This document shows positions 12,250 to 23,124 of a stretch of DNA of 64,000 bases, piece by piece (the first letter of the stretch is position 1; each line of letters opens with the position of its first letter). Location: positions 11,210,129 through 11,274,128 of the forward strand of contig CM052355.1 of the NCBI GenBank assembly GCA_028551475.1, given 5' to 3'. Origin of the DNA: Casuarina equisetifolia (lineage: Eukaryota; Streptophyta; Magnoliopsida; Fagales; Casuarinaceae). The notes below the pieces were generated by a model. That model did no database searches. It worked only from the letters and a program-made list of their open reading frames with translations, and was not told the DNA's origin. A program made the position numbers and the translations under genes.

Positions 12250-15200
12250 TCACCAGGGCCTTCCTTTACCTCCAAGCCGACGTGCCAACTCAAAATCCTT
12301 TTTCACTGCAAGCAAAAGCAAATGAAAAATTTATGAATATTTGAATGCATAGAACAGCGAGAAAGACCACTGAAACTTCAATGTGTAAGAATCATATCTA
12401 CATGAGGATAGCATGACAAGTTCAATATCGGCAGCAGCTTTAATAGACAAGTCCATGAGAATGTCAACAGCACCTTGGCCTGAAGACTCCCCCAATTTCC
12501 ATCCATTTACTTTTGGTTTCCATAAGCATAAGTGTTTCAGAATAATATTCGTCAGGCAGAAACTAATGATCTAAGCCTTTGCGCATACTTTTAAGCATAA
12601 TGATTTGATATTGAGAGTTTAATATGGATGCCCAACAAATATGGCTTGAAGCAAGAACCAATATAATCAACTGATCTGAATCATGGAAGATGCGTTTGAG
12701 CCAAAAAAGAAAGCCATTTTTTGTTTAGCTATTATTGTAAAGACTTATCCATGACCAGTAAAATAAAGTTGAAAAGAAAAAACAATCTCTAATTTACTTA
12801 CTCAAAGTTACCCGCTTTGCATGAATTGCACATAACATTCCATCTTCAAATAAACGGACTAAAAAATCCTCTGCTGCCTACAAAGACAAGAAAACCAATA
12901 AGACTTTATTGAATTTTTTTTTTCTTTTTTTATATGCAAGCACCCGGATACTGAACTTGAGACCAAGATGTCCCAGGCTCTATTAGCTTATCACCGAGCT
13001 AACAAGTGGAGCTAACAAGTGGTCAATAGTTGGTTGTAACAATGACTAACAACTCAAAAGACCACTTTTTCTTCTTTTCAGTCAAAGATTTGGGCCAAAA
13101 TATAAAGGTGGGCACCAAAATTTGGCTTATTACCAGCAGAGAGTTCTTATGCAGTTTGCAGTGTCTACAATCAGGCTTTATCTCAAATCCTGATGTTATT
13201 TTATGAGTCGGAAAGAAAAAACACAGTGCATCAAGCAGCAAAATACCCATGTAATTTGAAAGGAGCCCAGAAAAGGCTAAAAAATTAAGTTCAATGATAA
13301 TACAAGTGTAAGTCATCTCGTATAGGATTAGTCATAACCAATGGGATTTAGTGATAGCTTGTTACGACATACAGAAAGGAATCAGGAAGTAAGATTACAG
13401 AAGAGGCAGTTTCTTGTAGGGATAATGATATTCCTACAAGTAAACCTAACTAGTTGGTGTTAGGCTTTATCCAATGGAAAATCAGGACAAAATAATTCTG
13501 GAGCTTTCGTTTTCTCTCCAGGAAGGGGTTTTCACCTGAAACCTTCATCTGGAGATGATATAAGAATTAAGTATAAAATGTAAAATGCATATATTGGTGA
13601 TTAAAAGTATCTATAGATGGTCATCCAAATAATTTTTCAGATGGAAGAGAATGAAGAAAGGCCTTAAAGCCATATCAAACAGAAGAAGCAAGCATTCACC
13701 ATGTAGGTATGCAAGTGGCTATTTGCAGAACAACTTAAGTCAATATGCAGGATGCGTGGGCTACAATGAAGGTACTATCATGAAAACCAACTTAAAATTT
13801 CAGCACAAGGAACCGTGTGTGGGCATCTAAACTGAAGAAGATAAAACATTCGATTTTGTCAACACAATTTTATGACCAATAAACCTTTTTAGGAATAGCC
13901 CTTTCATAGAAAATAAAGTGAACCAAAGGTTGTTGCTCCTATTAAGGTTTCAATTTGTTACTAACTGACCCTAGACAGTCATCATTTACAGTAATTATCA
14001 GAGTTACTGCTTTACAAAAATGTAAATAGTATTTGGAGCCATTAATGATCCTGTTAGCTCATTCCAATATGTCTTATTTGCTATTCCAGCCTGAATGAGT
14101 TCATAACATATGAACCAATATGATAAAGACAAAAGGCGCTGCTTTCTCACAACTAAATTTGACATAAGCAGATAGTACACCATAAGTACATAACAAATAA
14201 AGCACCTACAAAAGAGAGGAACAAACTAGTGTTTTTCACAAAAATAATTCTACAATCGACATCACCTATGACAAATATCAGACTCCAAAGCATACCAAGT
14301 TCAAAATGCAAATGCATTCCATACAGAGAATTGACTAGGCTTAGGATTAGCAAAAAAAGCATAACTATTTCAGACTATCAAGAATAAACTAAATCCATAG
14401 TTGAGTAGACCAGAACTGATACAATGGATCTATATGAAATCCCAATTAATTAAAAAATGCCTCCATCTGATCATTCCTAATACATGCAGGTTGACAATAA
14501 ACTAGCTCTATGATTAAGACCTACAAAGAATAGCATTACACAATCATTTCCTGGGCATGCAGCCAAGGATTGACCACCAGCCTTACCTGCTAACAAAAAA
14601 GTAAAGAAATAACTACATAAGAAAAAAGGTTAAATACCTCCTGCAGTGCTAGTAAAGCTTCAGCTGTCCAACGACTAATAGTTGGAGAGAATTGATTGCT
14701 TATCTGTTTTACCTGCAATAAATGACAAGTACTTATGTATACCAAACCTGACATACTAAATGGACCCATTCTATTATGCCTCCTGCATGAATGTTATTTA
14801 TAAAGACAAAAGAAGGCAGACTGTAACCCAAATTGGTCGAGTGATTTAAATCCAAGCAACTCGATTCTGTAGTGCTGAGTAATGTATCTACCAACAGTTA
14901 CATAGATCTTTTTGTTTTGTTTTCTAAGTAGTTTTATCGTGATGGATAGATCCCCCATTGGGAGAAGCGGCCTAATTGAAGTTGGAAGAGAAAAAAGAGG
15001 TCGAAGGAGACCTAAATAAAAAGAAAAAATCAGTAGTGCACATCACAAGTTTTTCTTTTTTTCTTTTTTTGAGGGGAAGTTCACACAAGTCACCTTATAG
15101 GAATACCACATTTCTGGCTTACCAATAAATATAGCAAAATGGATATTGTAAAAATTTTCTCTCAATTTATATGTGAATACAAGCAACATGGATGTCTGAC

Positions 15201-16364
15201 TGTCATTTCTACATGCACTTGTAATGCATGCGGGGTCAGTAGAGAGATGTGCATGTTCATGTATGTTACTCAAGCTAATGAACCCACAATTCTAATAAAA
15301 GGAGCAGCTGGGATGAGCAGCTTCCAAGTCTTCTGAAATTGGCGAATCTCACGGAGAGCCACCACTCCCGGCTTGTGGCGTCGCTTCTTTCTCTGTCTCT
15401 CTGTTCTCGGAGCTATAAAATAATAAAAATAATCAAATCTTGGGGCACAACATGTCACCAATACTACCACCATTGAAGAAATAACTCGATAAGTAGATTA
15501 AACAAAGACTTACTTCCCGGAGAACCCGCTCTATTGCCACCTGAGCTTCCAGCAGGAGGCTGCAATGCATAAAAATAAGATAAAACGAAACTGAAAATAA
15601 TAACTTATTTGAGATTTTATTTCACTAGAATAAAATCACAATAACCATCAAGAAGGAATGAGGTGAATGCCATACTAGATTGCAAAATATATCATCGATT
15701 TCAAATCATCAAAAGCCGCAGAAAATTCCCAAAAGCCTTACCCTACACCGGTAGTATTTGGCTTTGATAACTTTTTCCCCTTCGTTTTAGCACTTATCCT
15801 TTCATTCACTTAGCATAAAGCATGATATTCTTAATTCCAGCTCCATTTCCTTACAAATAGGAAAATGACAAGACGAATTATACCAAACTACTCTCTGCTT
15901 GATTACTAATGAAGTACGGGTAAAGCCACTAAAAGAAACTTTCTCGTCGAATTTAGGGTCTCAGGAAGCTACAACCTCGACAAATATAACCAGTGAGCCA
16001 AACTCATAGGAATATTTCACTTCTAGCGAGTCTGAAGAACCCCAAATCAGAGTCAAAATTCCCATTCCCACGGTGGTTTCCATATTTTCCCAGCAACCAA
16101 ACAGCCAAAGAAAAAAATCGAACTCAGGAAACTAATTAAGGCAGAGAGAGAGGACAGGAGAAGAAAGAGTAAGTTACCGTGGACGAACCAGGCAATGGAT
16201 CAGAGCCTCTCAAGGAACCTGCGATCCCAAAATACCCAGAAAAAGGGTAAAAATGAAAGGAAAGCCAAATCTAGCAAAAAGACACATATATACACATGGA
16301 TAAAGGAGTGAGAACCAGCTCTTCGTCCGGAGCTCTTTTTAGCTGGATGTTTGATCCTCGCCAT
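12250..16364 (-). CDS. CENH3: Centromeric histone H3 (CENH3), seven exons
   Basis: This is the H3 variant that replaces canonical H3 in centromeric nucleosomes and founds the kinetochore. Exons, from 5' to 3' on the minus strand, are 16364-16316, 16218-16178, 15559-15514, 15412-15288, 14712-14638, 12877-12802 and 12305-12250. All junctions are GT/AG, phases agree, and the product is 155 aa, within the plant CENH3 range. The tail starts MARIKHPAKKSSGRRAG and is short and Gly/Ser-rich. The alpha-N part reads PGVVALREIRQFQKTWKLL, then IPAAPFIR. The loop-1/alpha-2 (CATD) part contains RWTAEALLALQEAAEDF, and the end is the plant CENH3 signature DFELARRLGGKGRPW. Trp in alpha-N, the RWTAEA loop and the GRPW end separate it from canonical H3. 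Residue 4 is Ile where most plant CENH3 and all H3 have Thr. Exon boundaries are my inference but are frame-consistent. Only the 3' UTR extent and alternative splicing are open. Confidence 0.96.
12905..13022 (-). mobile_element. tRNA-derived SINE in a CENH3 intron
   Basis: On the minus strand a box-A-like TTAGCTCGGTGATAAG is followed by a box-B-like GGTCTCAAGTTC and an A-rich tail. The same family occurs at 24585-24685 and 52307-52413. It sits in the intron between CENH3 exons 5 and 6, in the same orientation as the gene. A 13-base unit (AGCTAACAAGTGG) is doubled at its 5' edge, and I could not identify a clear target duplication. Confidence 0.65.
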
Positions 16365-16383
16365 TGGACGCCGGAACAGCGTC

Positions 16384-16384
16384 C

Positions 16385-16415
<31 letters not shown>

Positions 16416-16437
16416 CCTCTCCCTCTCCCTCTCCCTC
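16384..16437. repeat. Hexanucleotide repeat (CTCACT/CTCCCT) in the CENH3 leader
   Basis: Repeated CTCACT changes to repeated CTCCCT. On the CENH3 strand this is a pure-purine GAGGGA/GAGTGA tract ending about 20 bases upstream of the ATG, so it probably lies in the 5' UTR or core promoter. GA-rich leaders are common in plant genes. Confidence 0.9.
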
Positions 16438-16585
16438 TTTCGGTCTAATCTTCGGAGCTTGCGAAGTTTCGAGAGTTCAGAGTTTTGGTAGCAGAATCGA
16501 ACGTTAAGTAGAAGAAACTTCAAAGACTATAGTTGCTCGACTCGTTTCAAAAACCCAGAGGAAGAAAAGGGGTTGTGAGTATCAG

Positions 16586-16592
16586 TTCCCGC
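16586..16592 (+). promoter_or_regulatory. E2F-like site upstream of CENH3
   Basis: TTCCCGC lies about 222 bases upstream of the CENH3 ATG and matches the core of the E2F consensus TTTCCCGC except for its first T. E2F control of CENH3 is known in Arabidopsis and fits S/G2 expression. A 7-base match can occur by chance. Confidence 0.35.
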
Positions 16593-16599
16593 TCCCCTC

Positions 16600-17789
16600 C
16601 ATTTTTGATTAGGTACTGGGAGGATTCCCCTCTGTCAGGCTCCTGAGAATTGGTCCCCTTTATGCCAAAACTACGCCGTCTCTTATAGATGTTGGATGAC
16701 GTGGAATCCGATGAGTTGAAGAAATTATTATATGCTGGATTCGTGCAAATTTTATTAGGATTTACTTGAACGCTAAAAGCTGATCAATCCAACAGTTTTT
16801 TTTTTATTGACGTAACAATTCTTTTATAAATCAAACGGATTTAAGTCTTAACAATTTTAAGAATAGATTTATCTGATAATAGACTAACCAAGTTGCATTT
16901 TTTTTTTTTAAGAACTGCCAGAAAAATGAATTGTTTCAAGTTACAAAAAAAAAATTCTTCCTGTTTATATATGTATTTTTCTCTTTGCCAAGCTTTGTTA
17001 CGTAGAACTGTACCATATAAATATTTACTTTGTGAGAAGAGCATAAATTATTTCGTATTTAAATTAATTTATAATATATCAATATTAATGAGTATAAGCA
17101 AGGTGATTGATATATTTTAACATTAGAACTTATAAGTTAAGAATGGGACTTAATATTTAAAGCACCAATGCTTCATCCGTACCTGTTTCATTTACTTCCT
17201 GAGAATTCTCATATGGGCGTTTGGCAAAAACATGGAGGGCATCGTTTTGATTCCAAATGGGTGACGATGGTCGAGTTAGGAGGGAAAAAGGGACAAATGC
17301 CTAAAGAAATATTGCCCGAAGAGAAGAAGACAGGAACGGATGGACCGGAAAGTCGAGATGGGATAGAATAGATGAGGAGTAGAGGCTTGCATTGCAGATG
17401 ATTGAGGAACTTACTGACCACCTACTTTCAATTTTAAAACGGTTGAAATTATTGGGACCAAAATGTCTCAAATTTGATGTATATGTAAAAAAAAAAAAAA
17501 AAAAATGGTTAAGTACAAAGAAAATGTGCAATTAAAACTTTGTGCATGCTTTCTTCCATTATCTCTTCCTTGCTTTGGTTTGCATAGCAAGAAAATATTC
17601 CATTATCTTTTCATTAAATTAGAGATTATATCCCTGTAATTTTAGCCTGTTCCAATTCTGGACATAATCGATTTAACAGAATTCATTATTATAAATGAAG
17701 GACCACGAGGGCCCCATTTCAGGAAAGCCCAAACCCTGACCCTAAAAGGAACTTGACCCAAACGGGCCGGGCCGGTGAGCCGAGAGGAA
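16600..17789. other. Upstream flank of CENH3, no gene seen
   Basis: AT-rich sequence with A runs near 16900, 16945 and 17488-17505. It presumably includes the distal promoter of CENH3. I see no supported exon. Confidence 0.5.
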
Positions 17790-18271
17790 CCTCCATGGAT
17801 TTGCCGATATGAGCCGCAGCTAAAGTTGCAAAAATAAGAGCTTGAATACCACTTGTAAATAATCCAAGTAACATAACAGGTATGGGAACCACTAAAGGTA
17901 CTAAAGAAACAAGAACAACAACTACTAATTCATCAGCTAATATATTTCCGAAAAGTCGAAAACTAAGTGATAGGGGTTTTGTGAAATCCTCTAAGATGTT
18001 AATGGGTAAAAGGATTGGAGTTGGTTGAATGTATTTACCGAAATAACCTAATGCCTTTTTGGTAAGACACACATAGAAATATGCTAATGACGTGTGTAAA
18101 GCTAAAGTAACAGTAGTGTTTATATTATTTGTGGGTGCGGCTAATTCCCCATGAGGTAATTGTATGATTTTCTGACCAATTCGAAACAAAAATAAATAGA
18201 AACAAAGTTCCAATAAAGGAAACCCATGGACCATATTCTTCTCCAATTTGAGTTTTGCTCACGTCTTGAAT
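17790..18271 (-). pseudogene. atpI: Plastid-derived atpI fragment in nuclear DNA (NUPT)
   Basis: The minus strand encodes the C-terminal two thirds of plastid ATP synthase CF0 subunit a (AtpI), the proton-channel subunit. [15 protein letters not shown] and [15 protein letters not shown] are followed, in another frame, by [47 protein letters not shown] and [18 protein letters not shown]. Compared with the plastid gene as I remember it, about 17 bases (GALLPW region) are missing, which shifts the frame. The C-terminal GHH end is replaced by unrelated sequence after SME. Several substitutions (for example YIGES to HIGKS) show it is not a very recent transfer. No other plastid gene is visible beside it. 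The longest frame (175 codons) is not a functional gene. Confidence 0.93.
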
Positions 18272-18406
18272 GGTCATAAGCTTGCCTTGACAAGCCCATA
18301 AGACATACACAATTTTTAAAATTTTTATGCATGTTCTGTAAATAACACAGAAGAACTTAGTGCAATTTAAAGAAAGGAAAATAAAATAAACGTATGAAAC
18401 ACGTAC

Positions 18407-18493
18407 ATCTCGATAGATTGTTTTACTAGTGGCACGTTCACCATGGTAGCAAGAATCTATTCCAATGGCAATATATCCTCGACAAGCATATGC
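18407..18493 (-). pseudogene. Isolated exon of a plant alpha/beta-hydrolase
   Basis: An 87-base exon on the minus strand, with acceptor TTGTGTCAG and donor GTACGT, encodes 29 residues containing [20 protein letters not shown]. This matches the conserved RGYIA.GIDSRYHGERA segment of plant alpha/beta-hydrolase superfamily proteins. I find no neighbouring exons (nucleophile elbow GxSxG, catalytic Asp or His) on either side, so it is a stranded fragment. It lies only about 135 bases from the plastid atpI fragment on the same strand, which suggests one patchwork insertion. The usual Arg of DSRYHGER is Cys here. Confidence 0.75.
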
Positions 18494-19160
18494 CTGACAC
18501 AAGTGAAAAGAATTCACTAATGCCCCATCATAATAACAGAAATGAAATGGCATAGGAGGCCAGGAAAATATCAAATTCACATACACTTGCTTCAAATTAA
18601 ACCGGGTGCTTATGGACATATTTCTAATCGTAGTTCTGAGTCTTTTAGAAATTAACTCTAGTATCCTATTGGGGTTGTGAATCTAAACCTACAATCTTGG
18701 GTCTCTTGGCATAAAAAAAAAATTAGAAGGTTATAGATCTCTTTAAATCATTGGCAACGATTCTCCGCAAATCCATGATCATGGTCTTCATCCACCATGA
18801 CTGCAGGTTTGATGACCAAGATTCATGGCCAAATGTCTTTCTAACCATGGGTTGTCCTCCATAAACAAGGGCACCCACAATTACGGAGATCCACAGCCAT
18901 GTTTATAGAACCTTCCACAATTATGGAGGTTCATTGTCAATATTTTAAAAAAGAAAATCTAACGAAGTTTCTATTTGTAAATATCTAAAATATTTATATG
19001 AAAGTCATTATATTATATTGAAAAGATTGAATTGATTACATAGTTCAAACAAGACTAATTGTTCAGTAAATGATAGACATTACAGCTCTAAATATTGTTT
19101 CTCAATATGTAAAATTTATTTTTAAAGAAATAACTTGTCAAACTTGTTAAACCTTTACGT

Positions 19161-19271
19161 AATAGTGCCACCAATTTGGTGTCACATGGCATTTATCTCA
19201 TCCTCATCTTCCATCTCGTGATAGTGCCACCAATTTGGTGCCACATGGCATCTATTTCATCTTGATCTTCC
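19161..19271 (+). repeat. Tandem duplication of about 60 bp
   Basis: Two copies of a unit that begins ATAGTGCCACCAATTTGGTG and ends near CATCTTCC start at about 19161 and 19221. Over the first 50 bases they differ at only a few positions. No coding role is seen. Confidence 0.8.
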
Positions 19272-19723
19272 TAGCTGTAACAAGAACAAATATCTCATTT
19301 TTATGAGAGAGAACCTCAATGGGAGTCTCTTTAGCCCCAAGTCGATGACCATTAAAGAAAAAAGCAATTGATATATTTAAATCACTTTTTCTGGAACACA
19401 TTGAGATCACTTCAAAGAATATAATGCCATCACGACATTTGACATACCAAAGCAAACAATAAAAGGCAAAAACAAAATTACAACCTATAAGAACAAGTCG
19501 CAAGAATCACGTTTGATTCCCCATATTGTAGCACGTTTTTGGCTTCGGTGGGGTGGCATCTTATAGCATTATCTTTGGCCCAAAAAAAAAAAAAAAAAAA
19601 GACAAATCACAACCTCGTAGGATGAAAATCGACCTCCTCTCTCTACCATAATATATGCTTTTCATCCATATCTCTTTCTCTTCCTCTCTTTCATCCATTA
19701 TTTTCTCTTTCCCAAACAAATAT

Positions 19724-19912
19724 CTGACGGGCTCTTCAGAATACCCTGAATTCCATTCCATTTTCTTCTTTTTCCCTCTCTCTTCCTCTCTTTCTCAAAT
19801 TAACACCTGACGGGCTCATCTCTCCCTCCTGCTTCCTCTCTCTCGGCTCTCCACGATACCCAAACAGGCAGGCTGACGGACTCTTCAGATCTGTCCCTCT
19901 CTCTTCCTCTCT
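19724..19912 (+). repeat. Degenerate tandem repeat with CTGACGG(G/A)CTC core
   Basis: The core CTGACGGGCTC or CTGACGGACTC recurs at 19724, 19807 and 19873 (spacing 83 and 66 bases), each followed by CT-rich sequence with CTCTCTTCCTCTCTTTC. On the other strand it is purine-rich. It looks like an old tandem array. Confidence 0.65.
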
Positions 19913-20122
19913 TTCATAGTCCTCGAGAAGGGCCTTTTTTTAGTTGCCGGGGAGACATACGTCCCACGCATACTCACCTCTCTTCATTTCCTTTCTTCTT
20001 TTCAGATATAAACTAAGCTGTCCCACACGTCATTGAAAGATTCTTCCTTTCCATTTTTGCACTTTTCCCTTATTTACCATAATACCCTTCTTAAATAAAT
20101 GATAACAATAACAAAATTAATA

Positions 20123-20164
20123 TTTTCTATTTTCTATTTTCTATTTTCTATTTTCTATTTTCTA
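20123..20164 (+). repeat. (TTTTCTA)6 satellite
   Basis: Six perfect head-to-tail copies of the 7-base unit TTTTCTA. The unit resembles the plant telomere unit (TTTAGGG) only in length. It is an ordinary short satellite in AT-rich DNA. Confidence 0.9.
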
Positions 20165-20178
20165 TGACCATTCGATCA

Positions 20179-20300
20179 TGGTGGTGGTGCTCTAAATTCT
20201 ATCATTGTAGGTGGTGCTTTAAATTCTATGGGTGGTGGTGCTTTAAATTCCATCATGGTGGTGTGATGCTTTAAATTCTGTCGTGGTGGGTGGTGTTCTA
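20179..20300 (+). repeat. Minisatellite with GGTGGTGCTTTAAATTCTATC-like units
   Basis: Four to five degenerate units of about 25-30 bases combine GGTGGTG with CTTTAAATTCTATC. Units vary in length and sequence. No function is seen. Confidence 0.75.
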
Positions 20301-22288
20301 TCGTTGTTTATGAGAACGTTAGCATATTAAAGAAGAGAAGTTAGAAAGTCATCTGATGTATGATAACATTCAAACTATTTCGCCAGATGAATCAAATCTC
20401 AATCTGCAAACATATAACTTCCAAGTTATTTGGTATATTGAAATAAACTATAATATTTGGATGAACATTAAAGTTAATATCATTCATAATTAACTATAAT
20501 ATTTGGGTGAATTTAAGGAGTTTTAGGACATAAAAATTACACTATTGTTTAAAGGTCTATTATCTAATTCCAAATCAACTTAAAAAGTGATGAAATTTAT
20601 TATCTTATGAATAGAGATCTTACTATTGTTTATTGAATTATTAGATTTTATAGGTAATTAAGAGATTGTAATCTAAATATGAAAATAAATTCCTTGTCAA
20701 TCCACCTATATAGTTATTTTAATTTCTTATACTCGTGTTTCAACTCTAAACTAGCTCCTTCCTCTACATACCCATATCCTGAGACACATTGTTGTGCTCT
20801 GGTGTCCTTTCTGAATATACCAATGGACTCAACCGAGTCTAGATTATTCATTTCAAATCAAATATTCCTTAAGGTACAGGGCATTTTCTTGTCCTCTGTG
20901 AACAATTGACCAAGCCTAGGATATAGCATTTTCTTTTTTCTTGACACAAGATCCATGTTTGGTTTTCTGTAATCCAATTCTTTGATTCGGAAAATTCCAT
21001 AAGTCGTCATCTTCCAAAATGATGAGTATCGTCGTGCATTAAATATGGTAAAGAGAAAAAACTCCATCATCCTGGCTAACCCTAAGGACAACAGTAGTTA
21101 GTCTTAATTAATGACCTAATGAGTGAAAGGTTTAGCTAATTACGCGAGAAGAAGGGGACGAATCAAAGCCAAAGATTCGTCTTTTTCATATTTACGACAA
21201 GCAACAACAATCAATTTTAGCTATTGATTTCTTATCTTGGTTATAATCACGGGGTAGACGCCATGGATTAAGACATTGCATTTTCTTTTGTAAAAAAAAA
21301 GATTATTACATTTTTCAAAAATAGGTTTTCGAGAGGTGTTATGTCAATTAAACATGGAAATTGATGGTTAAATCTTATTACAACATGAAAAACAGTTCAA
21401 AATTTAGGACAGAGAAATTTAAGATCCACAAAAATTTGAGAAAATTTTATAACAGATTTTCACTTCAATACGTAAAACCAATCTAAATAATGTATACTTC
21501 TAGTTCTCTTTTCATGATAAGTTTCCAAGGTTATGATGATAGACTAATTTAGAATATAATAGACTAAACTTAGGCCTAAAGATAGGAGTTTAATCTTCTT
21601 AATTTCTTGCCAACTTGTGCCTTAGGTTCCAAACACACCAAAGGGATATGAATAAAGATATATGCAAATTCATTAAGACCAATTAACAAAAATCATCCAC
21701 AGTCTGAACTTGCTGGAGACGCTCATTTCCTGTATTTCCCTCAGCTCTATTCTACTAATTCATTGTCTTACCCCTTACCACCAAAACGCACCGTAACACT
21801 ACTTTATGCTGGGACAGAAAAATGGTATTAGCTTGTGGGCCCAAAATTGAATTAATTATTTTGATAATGGTTTACAAAATAATGTGGAATGTATGGATGG
21901 AAAAAAAAAATTAAAAAACAATTGTGGTGTAGTCTCTCTTTTATTGTCTAGCAATAGATGAAAAGGGATGATAGAATTGTAGTTTTTAACTGTTTTAGTT
22001 TTATTCTTAATGGTTGGGGGGTGTTTTACACATGCTTGCAGTGTAGATACACAACACATATTAATGGATATTGTAGTAAAGTTTTTTTCTTCCCTTTTTA
22101 TTTGAATGAAGAATTTGTTAAAGCAAAAAGGAAAAGTGCAAAGTAGCTTAGTTTGATTATATGATCTATGCAATCAAATTTTTGAACATTGCCTTTTTCT
22201 GCTTCCTTTCAAGTGCATCTTACGGGCCTTCCAGTGCAGTGCCGTTATTCTTCTAATAGTATTTCATCTTGAGATTCTCCTTGTGCAG

Positions 22289-23124
22289 GATTGCCAAGGA
22301 TCCTCGTTTTGAAAGACTAATTTGTTCTCATAAAGGGACATATGCTGATGATTGTATTGTTGATAGAGTTAATGAGGTATGTCTTGAAACATTTTAGTGG
22401 TTATTGTGTGTTTACCCATACTTAGCAGCATTAGCTTTTACATCTTTTCACAAAATACTGACCATTTTCTAGTCTTCCAAAGGAAAAGCAACTCTAAATT
22501 ATCTGTCATTCTGGAAGCAATTATTTCTTTCTAGTAAAGTAGACAATCTTTTTGCTTGAAACAGCACAAATGCTACATTGTTGCTACTTGTGATCGAGAT
22601 TTGAAGCGAAGGATCCGGAAGGTATGAACAATTGGTAATGTCTTTATCCTTGGTTACATGGAAGTAGATTTGGATTTGTAAGGTCGTTTGTTCATTGACA
22701 GATTCATGGGGTGCCAATCATGTATATCACTCAGCACAAGTGCTCAATTGAGAGGTTACCTGAACCAACAATTGGCGGAGGTGGGTTACCTTTGACCTAC
22801 ATTTGTAGATTGCTTTATGAGTTGGAAATTGCAGTTGTGATATTCTTGATGCATTCCTAATGAATGATCTTTTCCTAAAGTTGACACGCAGAAAATATCA
22901 AGTGAGGTGCTTCAAAGAGTATCAGAAAATAATATTAACATTTTACTGTGTTTTATGCATATAATCTTCATTTATTTGGTTGGTTTTGAGGTCTTGATTT
23001 TTCAATTTTTAAATAACTCGTGCTTCTGTTTTGGCCCTTTTGTTTTTTTTTTTTTTTAATTTTTTTCTGGGTGAAATATTCTGAAAAAGTTCTGTGACGT
23101 GTATGTGCAGCTCCAAGATACTGA
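22289..23124 (+). pseudogene. FCF1: 3' half of an FCF1 gene (rRNA-processing PIN-domain protein)
   Basis: Four exons with intact GT/AG introns encode the C-terminal end of FCF1/Utp24, the PIN-domain endonuclease of the SSU processome in the nucleolus. Exons are 22289-22376 ([20 protein letters not shown] and on), 22565-22621 (HKCYIVATCDRDLKRRIRK), 22702-22780 (VPIMYITQHKCSIERLPEP and on) and 23111-23124 (ending APRY and a stop). All retained exons are open and in phase. The 5' exons, with the start codon and the first catalytic Asp, are absent from the upstream 4 kb as far as I can see. Because introns are kept, this is a DNA-level partial duplicate, not a retrocopy. It differs from the usual FCF1 at a few conserved positions (KIHGVP instead of KIPGVP, LICSHKG instead of LPC.HKG). 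It is probably not functional. Confidence 0.88.

Larger units (their letters stand above)
18494..22288. other. Gene-free stretch with several tandem repeats
   Basis: No supported exon. The region holds the tandem repeats listed separately at 19.16-20.30 kb, a 20-base A run near 19580-19600 and AT-rich filler. I looked for the 5' exons of the FCF1 fragment just upstream of 22289 and did not find them. Confidence 0.5.

Noticed and set aside
16200-16523. 107-codon minus-strand frame over CENH3 exon 1
   Set aside because: It reads through the GA-repeat leader, the 49-base first exon and into the first intron. Only the MARIKHPAKKSSGRRAG part is coding.
17719-18246. 175-codon minus-strand open frame as a real membrane protein gene
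   Set aside because: Its sequence is plastid AtpI lacking the N-terminal third, with a shifted frame and foreign ends. It is a nuclear plastid-DNA fragment.
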